Below are positions 1 to 8,924 of a DNA stretch of 64,000 nucleotides, in pieces. Position 1 is the first letter of the stretch. Every line of letters starts with the position of its first letter. Position numbers and translations under genes: made by a program. The stretch comes from Paludibacteraceae bacterium (lineage in GTDB: Bacteria > Bacteroidota > Bacteroidia > Bacteroidales > Paludibacteraceae): assembly GCA_017550335.1 (NCBI GenBank), contig JAFZPM010000048.1, forward strand, positions 62,001-126,000. Direction: 5' to 3'. Below the pieces are notes generated by a model, which searched no databases, was not told the DNA's origin, and was given only the letters and a program-made list of their open reading frames with translations.

Positions 1-2625
1 GATAAACGTTGTACCCACCTCGTAATCATCCGTCATGGCTTTATCCATGGAATAATTAGCAGGATCAAGACCTGGGTCCGACATACCAGCCTTCATCACC
101 TGAGAGCGACCCGAATAGACGCCTTTCAGCATAATGGTCGTATCCAGGAAGGTCAAATCCCTCAAGTATGGTTCCTTAATGTCCAAGTCCCTGCCGGGGC
201 GAGCCACACACCCATTCTCGGAAGAGACCTTCACGTTATAATCTTCCAGCAAGGAACAATCCACGATAGCGGTGTCCACATCCTTCACAACCAACTTGTA
301 AGAACATGAATCCGACCTGCCGCAACCATCCGTTATAGTGATGTGCACATCACCCACACCGGAGAAGAGCGTCAAAGCGGTCTCCTGCAGATTATCCAAC
401 TGTTTCTTGTGCAACGTGTACGTGGAGTCGAAGTCATGGATGTTTTCATCCGCATCGTAATGCATCCGCACGTGCACGGCAGGATCATCATCGCAACTAG
501 TCTCGAATTTAGGGATCGGCAAGAAAATCGTGGTGTCCAACTGTCCGCTACGCAACGTGTATTCGGATGGCTGAGACAACGCAGAACAATCAACGGACGG
601 AGCATGTATGCCATGCATAGTGAACGTGTCCGCCATCGACGCCCTACATGCGCCATTCACCACCTCCAACGCAACCGGGAACACACCATCCACCGTGTTA
701 CACAAGGCCTCTTTGTCGTAACCATCGATATGGATGACACTATCGTTCGTCATCGTGGCGCCGATGAGATGCCATCTGTAGCCAGCCACATCCTGATAAT
801 GCTCAAGGAGGATAGTGTCCGAGGAAGTAGCAGCACAAATCGTATCATCTCCACTCTTCGTAGTGAAGTTCAATCGGGAGACATCCGGTTGGTCGTAGAT
901 CCACACCTCCGCACTATCCACACCGACCGGAGTATGTTGAACCGTCCCAGTCGCCGCTTCTTTAATATACGTATAAAGATGCAACATATATGGTTGGTTC
1001 GGATTGTATGAACTACTCTTCATGGCACCATCTCCCACATGGATATCTACGGACTGGCCATCTGGAGCCGTAGTAAGAGAAACTTTCGTATCACTTTCAG
1101 GCAAGCCCGTAGGAGAAGTCAGCTTCCACTCAAGTACATAATCGTCGCCATTTTCCTTAATCCAACTGATCTTACTCAAATCACGCACCTTGTAATGTTC
1201 CGTATGCGGATAGGACTCGGCACAAATATTATCTCCCACGATACCAGTACCAGGGCCCGTACATACCCTACCTCCCAAAGCGAAAGGAATGGTAATGTGT
1301 CCATCAGTCAAGGCATAATAGAATACACCCTTTTCCAGCATCACGATATTTGCGCGCTCTTTTTGACCATACCTATCCAAATCGTAGGTAACCTCACCAG
1401 GAGAGAATGGTATTTCCTCCGTATAGGATCCATCCTTATACTTCTTCCATTCATATGGAGCCTTACGACGGAAACCTTCGGCGTTAACGACCACAGTCTC
1501 TCCCAAACATGCGATACGCGGAGCGAGACACACACCCTCAACCTCCGCACTGATATAATCGACAGCCAACGTGGCACACTTAGGGAATTGCTCAAAGAAC
1601 GGTGTAAATATGTATTCCGTAACCGAAGACTGAGGCATATAACCATAATACGTCATCTCGAATCGAAAGACATTAGTACCAGGCTGTAGGTTATTAGCGA
1701 TAATGCCTCCGAATACAAATCTAGTAGCATCATTACCCGTGGAAACCGTCGCATCTGCCAATACCTGATTGGTTTTGTCATTGTATATGGTGATATCCAT
1801 CGTATCCTTCGTCTGAGTACCATGTCCCGTTCTCGCGATCATCTTACCTTCCGAATCGATACCACCCGGACACTCCGCAGGGACTATCATGTAGAAGCGC
1901 ATGGTAAAACGATAATTCTTACCCTCGAAAGCATCATGAGGGAACGCGATCGTAAAGAACTCGCGGTTCACATTGTCTTGCACATAAAAATTGTTGTTCG
2001 GATTCACCTGCAGGGAATCATCGATATGGAGAGGTATTCCCAACTGACTCTGGTTCATGATTCGGCCTTCCAATCCCCTGAAGATAATGCCTTGTTCGGT
2101 GAAATGCTCCTCCAAACCCTCCGGAGGCGTTGTCCACCAATTCACACGGTTACTACCATATAAATAATTGAAGTCCGTACCTCTATAATACTCTCCCGTA
2201 GTGGTCTGATAACAATCCCTCACATCACATTTCGCCTTGAGGGCTATCTTCTTCTCATATGTTCTCGTGAAAAATTCACCGTTTTTGCCATTTGCCTCAG
2301 CGACTACACGAACATACAGATCACCCTGTCCCATTTCGAACACGTTGGTCGGCACATACAATGTTCCACGACTCTTCCACGTATTCGCCCCATCGTAGGA
2401 TGTGAACCACTCATAAGTGAAACTTAAAGAATCGGACTCGTCATCCTTCACTCCCATGACCTCAAATCCAACAGGATCCTTAGGGCAAGCTTCGGACACT
2501 CCGTAAGATGAGAAACCCGATTCCCTAAACGGATCCAATACTTGCGCAAAAGCCTCCATGGAGAGCACAAGGGCAAAAAGAAGCAGCGTCAATTTTTTCA
2601 ACCCGCTAAAAATAGTTGAGTTCAT
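1..2625 (-). CDS. large secreted multidomain protein, N-terminal part (runs off window)
   Basis: An open frame runs from ATG at 2625 to the window edge, so about 875 codons are visible and the C-terminus is missing. It begins with a signal peptide (MNSTIFSGLKKL..., hydrophobic stretch LLLFALVLSMEAFA, likely cleavage near residue 27). The rest is a secreted beta-rich mosaic. Near the visible end a stretch reading DVHITITDGCGRSDSCSYKL resembles HYR-like extracellular domains. No enzyme motif was recognised. The style matches T9SS cargo such as the protein at 41695-45807, but the sorting domain would lie outside the window, so that is inference. It probably acts at the cell surface or outside the cell. 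Confidence 0.8.
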   Translation of the reverse strand, partial: MNSTIFSGLKKLTLLLFALVLSMEAFAQVLDPFRESGFSSYGVSEACPKDPVGFEVMGVKDDESDSLSFTYEWFTSYDGANTWKSRGTLYVPTNVFEMGQGDLYVRVVAEANGKNGEFFTRTYEKKIALKAKCDVRDCYQTTTGEYYRGTDFNYLYGSNRVNWWTTPPEGLEEHFTEQGIIFRGLEGRIMNQSQLGIPLHIDDSLQVNPNNNFYVQDNVNREFFTIAFPHDAFEGKNYRFTMRFYMIVPAECPGGIDSEGKMIARTGHGTQTKDTMDITIYNDKTNQVLADATVSTGNDATRFVFGGIIANNLQPGTNVFRFEMTYYGYMPQSSVTEYIFTPFFEQFPKCATLAVDYISAEVEGVCLAPRIACLGETVVVNAEGFRRKAPYEWKKYKDGSYTEEIPFSPGEVTYDLDRYGQKERANIVMLEKGVFYYALTDGHITIPFALGGRVCTGPGTGIVGDNICAESYPHTEHYKVRDLSKISWIKENGDDYVLEWKLTSPTGLPESDTKVSLTTAPDGQSVDIHVGDGAMKSSSYNPNQPYMLHLYTYIKEAATGTVQHTPVGVDSAEVWIYDQPDVSRLNFTTKSGDDTICAATSSDTILLEHYQDVAGYRWHLIGATMTNDSVIHIDGYDKEALCNTVDGVFPVALEVVNGACRASMADTFTMHGIHAPSVDCSALSQPSEYTLRSGQLDTTIFLPIPKFETSCDDDPAVHVRMHYDADENIHDFDSTYTLHKKQLDNLQETALTLFSGVGDVHITITDGCGRSDSCSYKLVVKDVDTAIVDCSLLEDYNVKVSSENGCVARPGRDLDIKEPYLRDLTFLDTTIMLKGVYSGRSQVMKAGMSDPGLDPANYSMDKAMTDDYEVGTTFI

Positions 2626-3034
2626 TATATAACAATTAAAATTACCCATTTCTAGATCATTATCTATTAAACAAATCTGTTTTCACGATATATTTAATTC
2701 CGTCGTAACTTTCACTACATCATGCTAAATAAAGTGTTATTGTTCTAATATCATTCTATGTTTATTCTCCACAACTCGCCATCAACAAGAAACATACTCA
2801 ATACTATACAACAAATCTCTTCTTTAACACATACAAGCAAATCTGAAATCCCGCACAACTAAGCATGGATACTCAAACTCTATATTCGCAACAAAATTAA
2901 ACTAAATTTTTCTATTTGTAAATAAATACTAAAAAAATAGCACAAAAAAAGATAACTTTTCGAACATACGCAGTCAAATATATGTTTTATAACACATTAG
3001 GAAACATTTTTTTTGCAAACAAAACTTCAAAGGA
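2626..3034. other. AT-rich intergenic region
   Basis: About 410 bases separate the start of the secreted-protein gene from the glyS terminator. The stretch is very AT-rich with runs of A and T. No convincing open frame, RNA structure or repeat was seen. The promoter of the minus-strand secreted protein should lie here, but I found no clear TTTG / TAnnTTTG pair. Confidence 0.5.
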
Positions 3035-3066
3035 CAAGGCGGGAAGGCTGATACCTTCCCGCCTTG
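3035..3066 (-). terminator. stem-loop downstream of glyS
   Basis: A 13-bp perfect stem (CAAGGCGGGAAGG pairing with CCTTCCCGCCTTG, loop of 6) lies just after the glyS stop codon. The U-tract on the minus side is interrupted, so it may terminate weakly or protect the 3' end. Confidence 0.65.
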
Positions 3067-3077
3067 TATTATAAAAA

Positions 3078-4631
3078 TCAATCCTGCGACATCATTTTCT
3101 TGAAAAGATTACGCATATTGACCGCATCACCGATAATTTTATGCAGATCCGAAACCTTCACGCGGTCCTGCTTCATCGTGTCGCGGTAACGGAGCGTAAC
3201 CGTATCATCCTCCAATGTCTGATGATCCACCGTCACGCAGAACGGAGTACCGATGGCGTCTTGGCGACGATAGCGTTTTCCGATGGTGTCTTTCTCCTCG
3301 TAAGCGCAACGGTAATCGAACTTCAGCTCGTTCATGATCTCCGTAGCCTTCTCCGGAAGGCCTTCCTTCTTCAGCAACGGCAGGACAGCGCACTTCACCG
3401 GAGCCAACGCTGGCGGCAACGAAAGGACAACCCTCTTGTCGCCCCCCTCCAACTGCTCCTCCTTGTACGAAGCCGCCATGACGGAGAGGAACATACGGTC
3501 CACACCGATGGACGTCTCGATCACGTAAGGGATATATGATTTGTTCTCCTCTGGATCGAAGTACTCCAGCTTCTTTCCGGAGAATTGTCCATGACGGGAC
3601 AAATCCCAGTTCGTACGGGAGTGGATACCCTCCACCTCCTTGAAACCGAAAGGCATGAGGAACTCGATGTCGGTAGCCGCATTGGCGTAGTGGGCCAACT
3701 TGTCGTGGTCGTGGTAACGATACTTGTCGTCGCCCAAGCCAAGCGCCTTGTGCCACTTGAGTCGGAAAGCCTTCCAATGCTTGAACCACTCCATCTCCGT
3801 ACCCGGCTTGCAGAAGAACTGCATCTCCATCTGCTCGAACTCGCGCATACGGAAGATGAACTGACGGGCCACGATCTCGTTACGGAAAGCCTTGCCAATC
3901 TGAGCGATACCGAAAGGAACCTTCATTCTACCCGTCTTCTGCACATTCAGGAAGTTGGTGAAGATACCCTGGCAAGTCTCAGGACGCAAGTAGATGGACA
4001 TCGTGTTATCAGCGGTGGAACCAACCTCCGTCTTGAACATCAGGTTGAACTGCTTCACGTCCGTCCAGTTCTTCGTGCCACTGATCGGGCAAACGATCTC
4101 CTCGTCAAGGATGATTTGCTTCAATTCATCCAAGTTATTGTCGTTCAACGCCTTGGAGAAACGTTCATGGAGTGCCTCACGTTTTTGGATATGCTCCATC
4201 ACCCTAGGGTTCGTAGACTTGAACTTCTCCTCGTCGAACGCATCACCGAATTTCTTGGCGGCCTTCTCCACCTCCTTGTTGATCTTATCGTCGTATTTGG
4301 CGATCTGGTCCTCGATAAGGACATCGGCGCGATAACGCTTCTTGGAGTCACGGTTGTCGATCAACGGGTCGTTGAAAGCGTCCACGTGACCGGAAGCCTT
4401 CCATGTGGTAGGTTCCATGAAGATTGCGGCGTCGATTCCGACAATATTTTGATGGAGCAACGTCATGCTATCCCACCAATACTTCTTAATGTTGTTCTTC
4501 AACTCGACACCATTTTGGCCGTAATCATAGACGGCGGCCAAACCGCCATATATTTCGCTTGAAGGGAACACGAAACCATATTCCTTACAGTGCGAAACCA
4601 ACTGTTTAAAAACTTCTTCTTGTGAAGCCAT
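3078..4631 (-). CDS. glyS: glycine--tRNA ligase
   Basis: Class II aminoacyl-tRNA synthetase of the single-chain (alpha2, eukaryote-like) type that charges tRNA-Gly in the cytoplasm. The 517 residues fit that type, not the alpha/beta two-gene type. Motif 2 is visible near residues 246-258 (GKAFRNEIVARQFIFR), preceded by the RPETCQGIF segment near 217, and motif 3 near 372-381 (ETSIGVDRMF). The C-terminal third is the anticodon-binding domain. The helical insertion at about 95-180 is usual in this family. It lies 42 bases downstream of the cyclophilin gene on the same strand and is probably transcribed with it. Confidence 0.97.
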   Translation of the reverse strand: MASQEEVFKQLVSHCKEYGFVFPSSEIYGGLAAVYDYGQNGVELKNNIKKYWWDSMTLLHQNIVGIDAAIFMEPTTWKASGHVDAFNDPLIDNRDSKKRYRADVLIEDQIAKYDDKINKEVEKAAKKFGDAFDEEKFKSTNPRVMEHIQKREALHERFSKALNDNNLDELKQIILDEEIVCPISGTKNWTDVKQFNLMFKTEVGSTADNTMSIYLRPETCQGIFTNFLNVQKTGRMKVPFGIAQIGKAFRNEIVARQFIFRMREFEQMEMQFFCKPGTEMEWFKHWKAFRLKWHKALGLGDDKYRYHDHDKLAHYANAATDIEFLMPFGFKEVEGIHSRTNWDLSRHGQFSGKKLEYFDPEENKSYIPYVIETSIGVDRMFLSVMAASYKEEQLEGGDKRVVLSLPPALAPVKCAVLPLLKKEGLPEKATEIMNELKFDYRCAYEEKDTIGKRYRRQDAIGTPFCVTVDHQTLEDDTVTLRYRDTMKQDRVKVSDLHKIIGDAVNMRNLFKKMMSQD

Positions 4632-4673
4632 TACCTTAGTATATATTGATTATAATTATAAAATCTGTACCAA

Positions 4674-5486
4674 TCACTTCAAGACCTCCACCTTCATCTT
4701 CACATCCTTCAGAGGTCTATCCCCAGGAGCCGTCTTGACAGCGGCGATCACATCGATGACCTCGAGGCCTTCGACCACCTCGCCGAAGACGGTATACTGG
4801 TTATCCAAGAACGGAGTACCACCAATCGTCTTGTAATCATTGCGCATCTGGTCAGGCATCTTTGAAGCAGACTTTCCAGCGAATTCCTTCTCGACCTGCG
4901 CCAAAATCTCGCTCTGCAGTTTCTGGAGTCCCTCCTGATCCCTAGCGACACGGAGTTTCTTCACCTCCTCGCTCCTTTTATTTACGATCTCATAGAAACG
5001 GGCCTCTTTCTCTTTGTTGATGGACATGTTCTCCATCTGGTTCAATTTGGAATCGTTCAAAACTTCGCCCTGCACGATATAGAATTGGCAACCCGAGGAA
5101 CGTTTCTCCGGATTCACCTGATCGCCCTGACGAGCGGCAGCCAGCGCACCTTTCTTATGGTAATATTTAGGATAAACGAACTCTGCGGGGATCGTATAGC
5201 CCACATCACCCGCACCCAACTGCTTGGAAGCCGGCGCGTTCTTCGACTCAGGGTCACCACCCTGGATCATGAATCCCTTAATGACACGGTGGAACAACAA
5301 CCCGTCATAGAAACCATTCTTCGCCAACTTGATGAAATTGTCGCGGTGTTGCGGCGTCTCGTTATACAACTTCACCTTCATATTGCCGTATTCGGTGGAA
5401 ATCAAGACCATAGTCTCCTTATCTTCAGCTTGTACCGTCATAAAAAATAGAGTCAATAAAAATGTTACTATCAAGTTTTTTCTCAT
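4674..5486 (-). CDS. periplasmic cyclophilin-type peptidyl-prolyl isomerase
   Basis: Catalyses cis/trans isomerisation of prolyl bonds, here in the cell envelope. A signal peptide ([20 protein letters not shown]) precedes a cyclophilin domain with the typical [15 protein letters not shown] segment near residue 65 and a second block, [16 protein letters not shown], near 230. Between the QFYIVQGE strand (about 135) and the C-terminal block lies a charged helical insertion of about 75 residues rich in Glu and Lys, making the protein longer (270 aa) than a minimal cyclophilin. It is first gene of a likely operon with glyS and has a well-formed promoter just upstream. Confidence 0.93.
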   Translation of the reverse strand: MRKNLIVTFLLTLFFMTVQAEDKETMVLISTEYGNMKVKLYNETPQHRDNFIKLAKNGFYDGLLFHRVIKGFMIQGGDPESKNAPASKQLGAGDVGYTIPAEFVYPKYYHKKGALAAARQGDQVNPEKRSSGCQFYIVQGEVLNDSKLNQMENMSINKEKEARFYEIVNKRSEEVKKLRVARDQEGLQKLQSEILAQVEKEFAGKSASKMPDQMRNDYKTIGGTPFLDNQYTVFGEVVEGLEVIDVIAAVKTAPGDRPLKDVKMKVEVLK

Positions 5487-5506
5487 AAGCGCGAAATTTT
5501 ATTTCA

Positions 5507-5537
5507 CAAAAATACGAATAATGTTTTTCTGTACAAA
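5507..5537 (-). promoter_or_regulatory. Bacteroidetes-type promoter of the cyclophilin-glyS operon
   Basis: Read on the minus strand, TTTG (5537-5534), 19 bases, then TATTTTTG (5514-5507) match the Bacteroidetes -33 / -7 consensus. The 5' end of the transcript would fall close to the ATG at 5486. Confidence 0.7.
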
Positions 5538-5545
5538 AAATTTTG

Positions 5546-5553
5546 TAATTTTG
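5546..5553 (+). promoter_or_regulatory. -7 box (TAATTTTG) of rpmE
   Basis: A perfect TAnnTTTG box 60 bases upstream of rpmE. The matching -33 is poor (TTTT). It lies back to back with the cyclophilin promoter, so the two compete for about 45 bases. Confidence 0.5.
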
Positions 5554-5612
5554 CACCGCAAAAAGCGGGAATATAAATCGAATACAATAATAACTACTAA
5601 AAATAAAAGAAA

Positions 5613-5864
5613 ATGAACAAGGAGATTCAACCAGAGAACTATCGTACGGTGGTGTTCAAGGACTTGTCGAACGGTGACACATTCTTCACCCGTTCTACAG
5701 TTAACACGAAAGACACAATCGAAATCGACGGAGAGACATACCCATTGGTGAAGATAGAAATTTCCAGCTCTTCACACCCTTTCTTCACAGGAAAGGCTAA
5801 GATGGTGGATACAGCAGGTCGCGTGGATAAGTTCATGAGCCGCTACGGTAACCGCAAAAAATAA
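5613..5864 (+). CDS. rpmE2: 50S ribosomal protein L31 type B
   Basis: The 83-residue protein has the extended type B form of bL31, with blocks [19 protein letters not shown] and [13 protein letters not shown] followed by [13 protein letters not shown]. It contains no cysteine, so it is the zinc-independent form. It belongs to the large ribosomal subunit at the central protuberance. It is monocistronic, with its own -7 box upstream and a strong terminator directly downstream. Confidence 0.96.
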   Translation: MNKEIQPENYRTVVFKDLSNGDTFFTRSTVNTKDTIEIDGETYPLVKIEISSSSHPFFTGKAKMVDTAGRVDKFMSRYGNRKK

Positions 5865-5881
5865 ATTCCGGAAGAGAAAGC

Positions 5882-5914
5882 AAAAGGGTATCGGCGTCCG
5901 GTACCCTTTTTTTT
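5882..5914 (+). terminator. rho-independent terminator of rpmE2
   Basis: AAAAGGGTATCGG pairs with CCGGTACCCTTTT (one G-U pair) and is followed by a T run. It is a textbook intrinsic terminator. Confidence 0.9.
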
Positions 5915-5935
5915 GTATAATCAACGTCAGCCAAC

Positions 5936-6814
5936 ATGGAAAAGATAATCATATTCGGCAACAAATACAGGGAAGAAGTGATCAAACACACCAACGTCCT
6001 AGCGGAAGCGTTCAGGCGGAAAGGTGTAGAGGTAGGCATAGAAAAGGATTTCTGCCAATTCCTCATCGAGAAGGGTTGCGACTTGTCCTATCCGCACTTC
6101 GTCATCGACGAGGACTGCGGGAACGCGGATATGGCTTTCAGTATCGGTGGCGACGGCACCTTCATCAGAGCCGCCGCGAAAATCGGGAAGAGCGGCATCC
6201 CCCTTTTGGGTATCAACGCAGGACGGCTCGGATTCCTCGCTGACGTATCCGGCGACGAAATCAACAATGCGGTCGACGAGATCATGGACGGGAAATACAA
6301 GATCGAGGAGAGGTCGCTCCTTCGCCTCCATACGGAAGACAGGCTATATACGGACTTCAACTACGCGCTGAACGAGATCGCCGTACTGAAAAGGGACTCC
6401 TCCGCCATGATCACCATCCATGCCTGGGCCAACGGCGTCTTCGTCAACTCCTACCAGGCCGACGGTCTACTCGTGGCCACATCCACCGGCTCCACGGCCT
6501 ACTCCATGAGCGTCGGCGGACCGATCGTGGTGCCCCAGGCATCCAACTTCATCCTGACGCCGGTCGCACCTCATAGCATAAACGTCCGCCCAATCATCAT
6601 TCCGGACACATGGGACATCGAGTTGAAAGTGGAAAGCCGCAACAAGCACTTCCTCATCGCATTGGACGGACGTAACAACATTTTCGACGATAAGACAACG
6701 CTCTCCATCCGAAAGGCGGATTTCACCATAAAGACGGTGAAGCGCGAAGACCAGGATTTCTTCTGCACGCTACGCACCAAACTCAGATGGGGGAACGACG
6801 AAAGGGAACGATAG
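5936..6814 (+). CDS. nadK: NAD kinase
   Basis: Phosphorylates NAD+ to NADP+ in the cytoplasm. The 292 residues match the family. The hallmark GGDGTF motif (SIGGDGTFIRAAAK) is near residue 73, a second block reading GINAGRLGFLADV is near 94, and the TSTGSTAYSMSVGGP segment is near 182. It begins just after the rpmE2 terminator and is followed four bases later by fmt, so these two are very probably one transcript. Confidence 0.97.
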   Translation: MEKIIIFGNKYREEVIKHTNVLAEAFRRKGVEVGIEKDFCQFLIEKGCDLSYPHFVIDEDCGNADMAFSIGGDGTFIRAAAKIGKSGIPLLGINAGRLGFLADVSGDEINNAVDEIMDGKYKIEERSLLRLHTEDRLYTDFNYALNEIAVLKRDSSAMITIHAWANGVFVNSYQADGLLVATSTGSTAYSMSVGGPIVVPQASNFILTPVAPHSINVRPIIIPDTWDIELKVESRNKHFLIALDGRNNIFDDKTTLSIRKADFTIKTVKREDQDFFCTLRTKLRWGNDERER

Positions 6815-6818
6815 AAGC

Positions 6819-7787
6819 ATGGAAAAGAAGGATTTACGGATCGTATACATGGGAACCCCCGACTTCGCGGTCGAACCCCTCAAAAGACTCGTAGAGGGTG
6901 GCTACAATGTCGTGGGCTGCATCACCATGCCGGACAAACCGGCGGGCAGAGGGCACAAGATACAGTTTTCACCGGTGAAGGAATACGCCCTGGAGAAAGG
7001 AATCCCACTGCTCCAGCCCGAAAAACTCAAGGACGAGACATTCCAGTCTGACTTGAGGGCATGGAACGCAGACCTTCAAATCGTCGTAGCCTTCCGTATG
7101 CTTCCGGAATCGGTATGGAACATGCCTCGCCTTGGCACATTCAACCTCCACGCCTCCCTGCTTCCGCAATACAGAGGTGCCGCCCCGATCAATTGGGCAG
7201 TCATCAACGGAGAAAAGGAGACTGGCGTCACCACCTTCTTCCTCACCCACGACATCGACACGGGGAACATCATCATGCAGGAGAAGGTGAAGATCGAAGA
7301 GACCGACAACGTAGGCATAGTCCACGACAAGCTCATGACGCTCGGTGCGGAGCTCGTCACGAAGACGGTGGACAAGATACTCGACGGCAGCGTCACCACC
7401 ACCCAACAGTCCATGCTCTTCAAGGATCCATCCGAGCTGAAACCCGCACCCAAAATATTCAAAGAAACCTGCAAGATAGACTTCAACGAGAAGACTCAAC
7501 GCATACACAACCTTGTGAGGGGACTCTCCCCCTACCCTGCCGCATGGTGCGAAATGATAGACCGGGAAGGGAACGCAACAGCCATCAAGGTGTTCGAGAC
7601 AGAAATCCTCAACGATCAAAGCAACGGCGTCCCAGGCTCATTCACCTATGACAAGAAAAACATCGACGTGAGCACGGGAGACGGAACCATACGCATCAAA
7701 ACACTGCAATACCCAGGGAAAAAGAGGCTCACGGCGGAAGAGTTTCTCCGTGGATTCAAGATGGATGAGGTGGAAAAATTCAGTTAG
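6819..7787 (+). CDS. fmt: methionyl-tRNA formyltransferase
   Basis: Formylates initiator Met-tRNA using 10-formyltetrahydrofolate. The 322 residues hold an N-terminal formyltransferase fold with MGTPDFAVEPL at the start and the catalytic and folate-binding block NLHASLLPQYRGAAPINWA near residues 107-125. A C-terminal tRNA-binding OB-like domain follows from about 210. It is probably translated with nadK (4-base spacing). Confidence 0.97.
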   Translation: MEKKDLRIVYMGTPDFAVEPLKRLVEGGYNVVGCITMPDKPAGRGHKIQFSPVKEYALEKGIPLLQPEKLKDETFQSDLRAWNADLQIVVAFRMLPESVWNMPRLGTFNLHASLLPQYRGAAPINWAVINGEKETGVTTFFLTHDIDTGNIIMQEKVKIEETDNVGIVHDKLMTLGAELVTKTVDKILDGSVTTTQQSMLFKDPSELKPAPKIFKETCKIDFNEKTQRIHNLVRGLSPYPAAWCEMIDREGNATAIKVFETEILNDQSNGVPGSFTYDKKNIDVSTGDGTIRIKTLQYPGKKRLTAEEFLRGFKMDEVEKFS

Positions 7788-7835
7788 AACACGATTTTTA
7801 ACTTTTTTTCAAGACCACGTTATGGATTTTTTGCA

Positions 7836-7843
7836 TATATTTG
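7836..7843 (+). promoter_or_regulatory. -7 box (TATATTTG) upstream of the sigma factor gene
   Basis: A perfect TAnnTTTG box 102 bases before the sigma-factor ATG implies an untranslated leader of about 95 bases. No TTTG at the right distance was found. Confidence 0.4.
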
Positions 7844-7945
7844 CGCTAATGAAAGCATAAATTGAGAGACGAAATAAAGTATAAATATAACTAAAACCTA
7901 TTTGCCTATCGATACACGCATACTCAAATATTAAACGAAACGAGT

Positions 7946-8539
7946 ATGACAATCCAAAGAACGATGACCGACGACGAGTTGGTTAAATTATACGAGAGTG
8001 GCGTCAATGAAGCATTTGATGCGCTATTGATGCGCCATAAGGACAAGGTATTCACGAACATCTACATGTCCGTGCGGGACAAGGATATCGCCAACGACAT
8101 CTTCCAAGAGACATTCATGAAGGCGATATGCACCATCAAGCAAGGGAAATACACAGAGAGAGGCAAATTCCTCCCATGGATCATCCGGATCGCGCACAAT
8201 CTTATCATCGACCAATTCAGGACGGAAAAATCCGAGAATACCATCTCCAACGATGAGGACGACGAACTCGACCTCTTCAACGACATCCGCCTATACGACG
8301 AGAACGTGGAGGACACGATGATCAGGGAACAGATCTACGAAGACGTCGTCAGGCTCATGAACCATTTGCCTGAGAACCAGCGGGAAGTCTTGCGCATGAG
8401 ATTCTTCGAGGACCTCAGTTTCAAGGAGATCGCCGACGCCACAGGAGTGAGCATCAACACTGCGCTAGGCAGGATGCGTTATGCCATCATGAATCTCAGG
8501 AAACTTGCGGAAGACAACGACGTATTCCTTTGCCAATGA
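7946..8539 (+). CDS. ECF-type RNA polymerase sigma factor
   Basis: A 197-residue sigma-70 family protein. Region 2 spans about residues 25-95 (DIFQETFMKAIC and FLPWIIRIAHNLIIDQFR), and region 4 about 135-190 (LPENQREVLRMRFFEDLSFK, then SINTALGRMRYAIMNL as the helix-turn-helix). An acidic linker (SNDEDDELDLF) joins them. It directs RNA polymerase to its own promoter set. No anti-sigma gene is next to it, so the signal it answers to is not visible. A long leader precedes it and a large stem-loop follows. Confidence 0.93.
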   Translation: MTIQRTMTDDELVKLYESGVNEAFDALLMRHKDKVFTNIYMSVRDKDIANDIFQETFMKAICTIKQGKYTERGKFLPWIIRIAHNLIIDQFRTEKSENTISNDEDDELDLFNDIRLYDENVEDTMIREQIYEDVVRLMNHLPENQREVLRMRFFEDLSFKEIADATGVSINTALGRMRYAIMNLRKLAEDNDVFLCQ

Positions 8540-8567
8540 CCAATAATTAATCACCATACACCAAAAA

Positions 8568-8610
8568 GAAAGGATGGGTGTCGTCCAACACAGACGATGT
8601 CCATCCTTTC
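8568..8610 (+). terminator. stem-loop after the sigma factor gene
   Basis: GAAAGGATGG pairs with CCATCCTTTC, with further pairing inside (TCGTC with GACGA). It separates the plus-strand sigma gene from the convergent tRNA-Asp gene and may act in both directions. Confidence 0.6.
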
Positions 8611-8659
8611 CCATTTCCACCGGGTTACCAAGCCAGGCACACCATCCCGATAAGCACAA

Positions 8660-8688
8660 AAAAAGGACGAACATCTGTTCGTCCTCTT
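8660..8688 (-). terminator. rho-independent terminator of tRNA-Asp
   Basis: On the minus strand AGGACGAAC pairs with GTTCGTCCT and is followed by seven T residues, two bases after the tRNA 3' end region. Confidence 0.88.
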
Positions 8689-8689
8689 G

Positions 8690-8763
8690 CGGTGCGGACG
8701 GGACTCGAACCCGTGACCCCATGCGTGACAGGCATGTATTCTAACCAGCTGAACTACCGTACC
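8690..8763 (-). tRNA. tRNA-Asp (GTC)
   Basis: Seventy-four bases fold into a cloverleaf with anticodon loop CTGTCAC (anticodon GTC) and discriminator G73, the known Asp identity base. CCA is not encoded. The acceptor stem GGTACGG / CCGCACC has an A-C mismatch at pair 4-69. A strong promoter and a terminator flank the gene, so it is transcribed alone. Confidence 0.95.
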
Positions 8764-8793
8764 TTCAACAACCGTTTTCTCTCGATTGCGGTG

Positions 8794-8824
8794 CAAAGGT
8801 AATCATAATTTTGATTCCGGCAAA
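8794..8824 (-). promoter_or_regulatory. Bacteroidetes-type promoter of tRNA-Asp
   Basis: On the minus strand TTTG (8824-8821), 19 bases, TACCTTTG (8801-8794): both boxes match the consensus exactly. The tRNA begins about 30 bases further on. Confidence 0.8.
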
Positions 8825-8924
8825 CTTCCAGACAACTTTTTTCGGAAAATTTTCCATAAACAATTTTTGTCGGAAGAACTTGTTATCTTTACAGAACAAA
8901 ACAGATACGAAAGGAAAGGCGAAA

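Noticed and set aside
343-2163. three plus-strand frames of 113-222 codons
   Set aside because: They lie opposite the secreted-protein gene whose frame is open from 2625 to the window edge and has a signal peptide.
5329-5616. 95-codon plus-strand frame over the cyclophilin start
   Set aside because: It covers both divergent promoters and is low in complexity.
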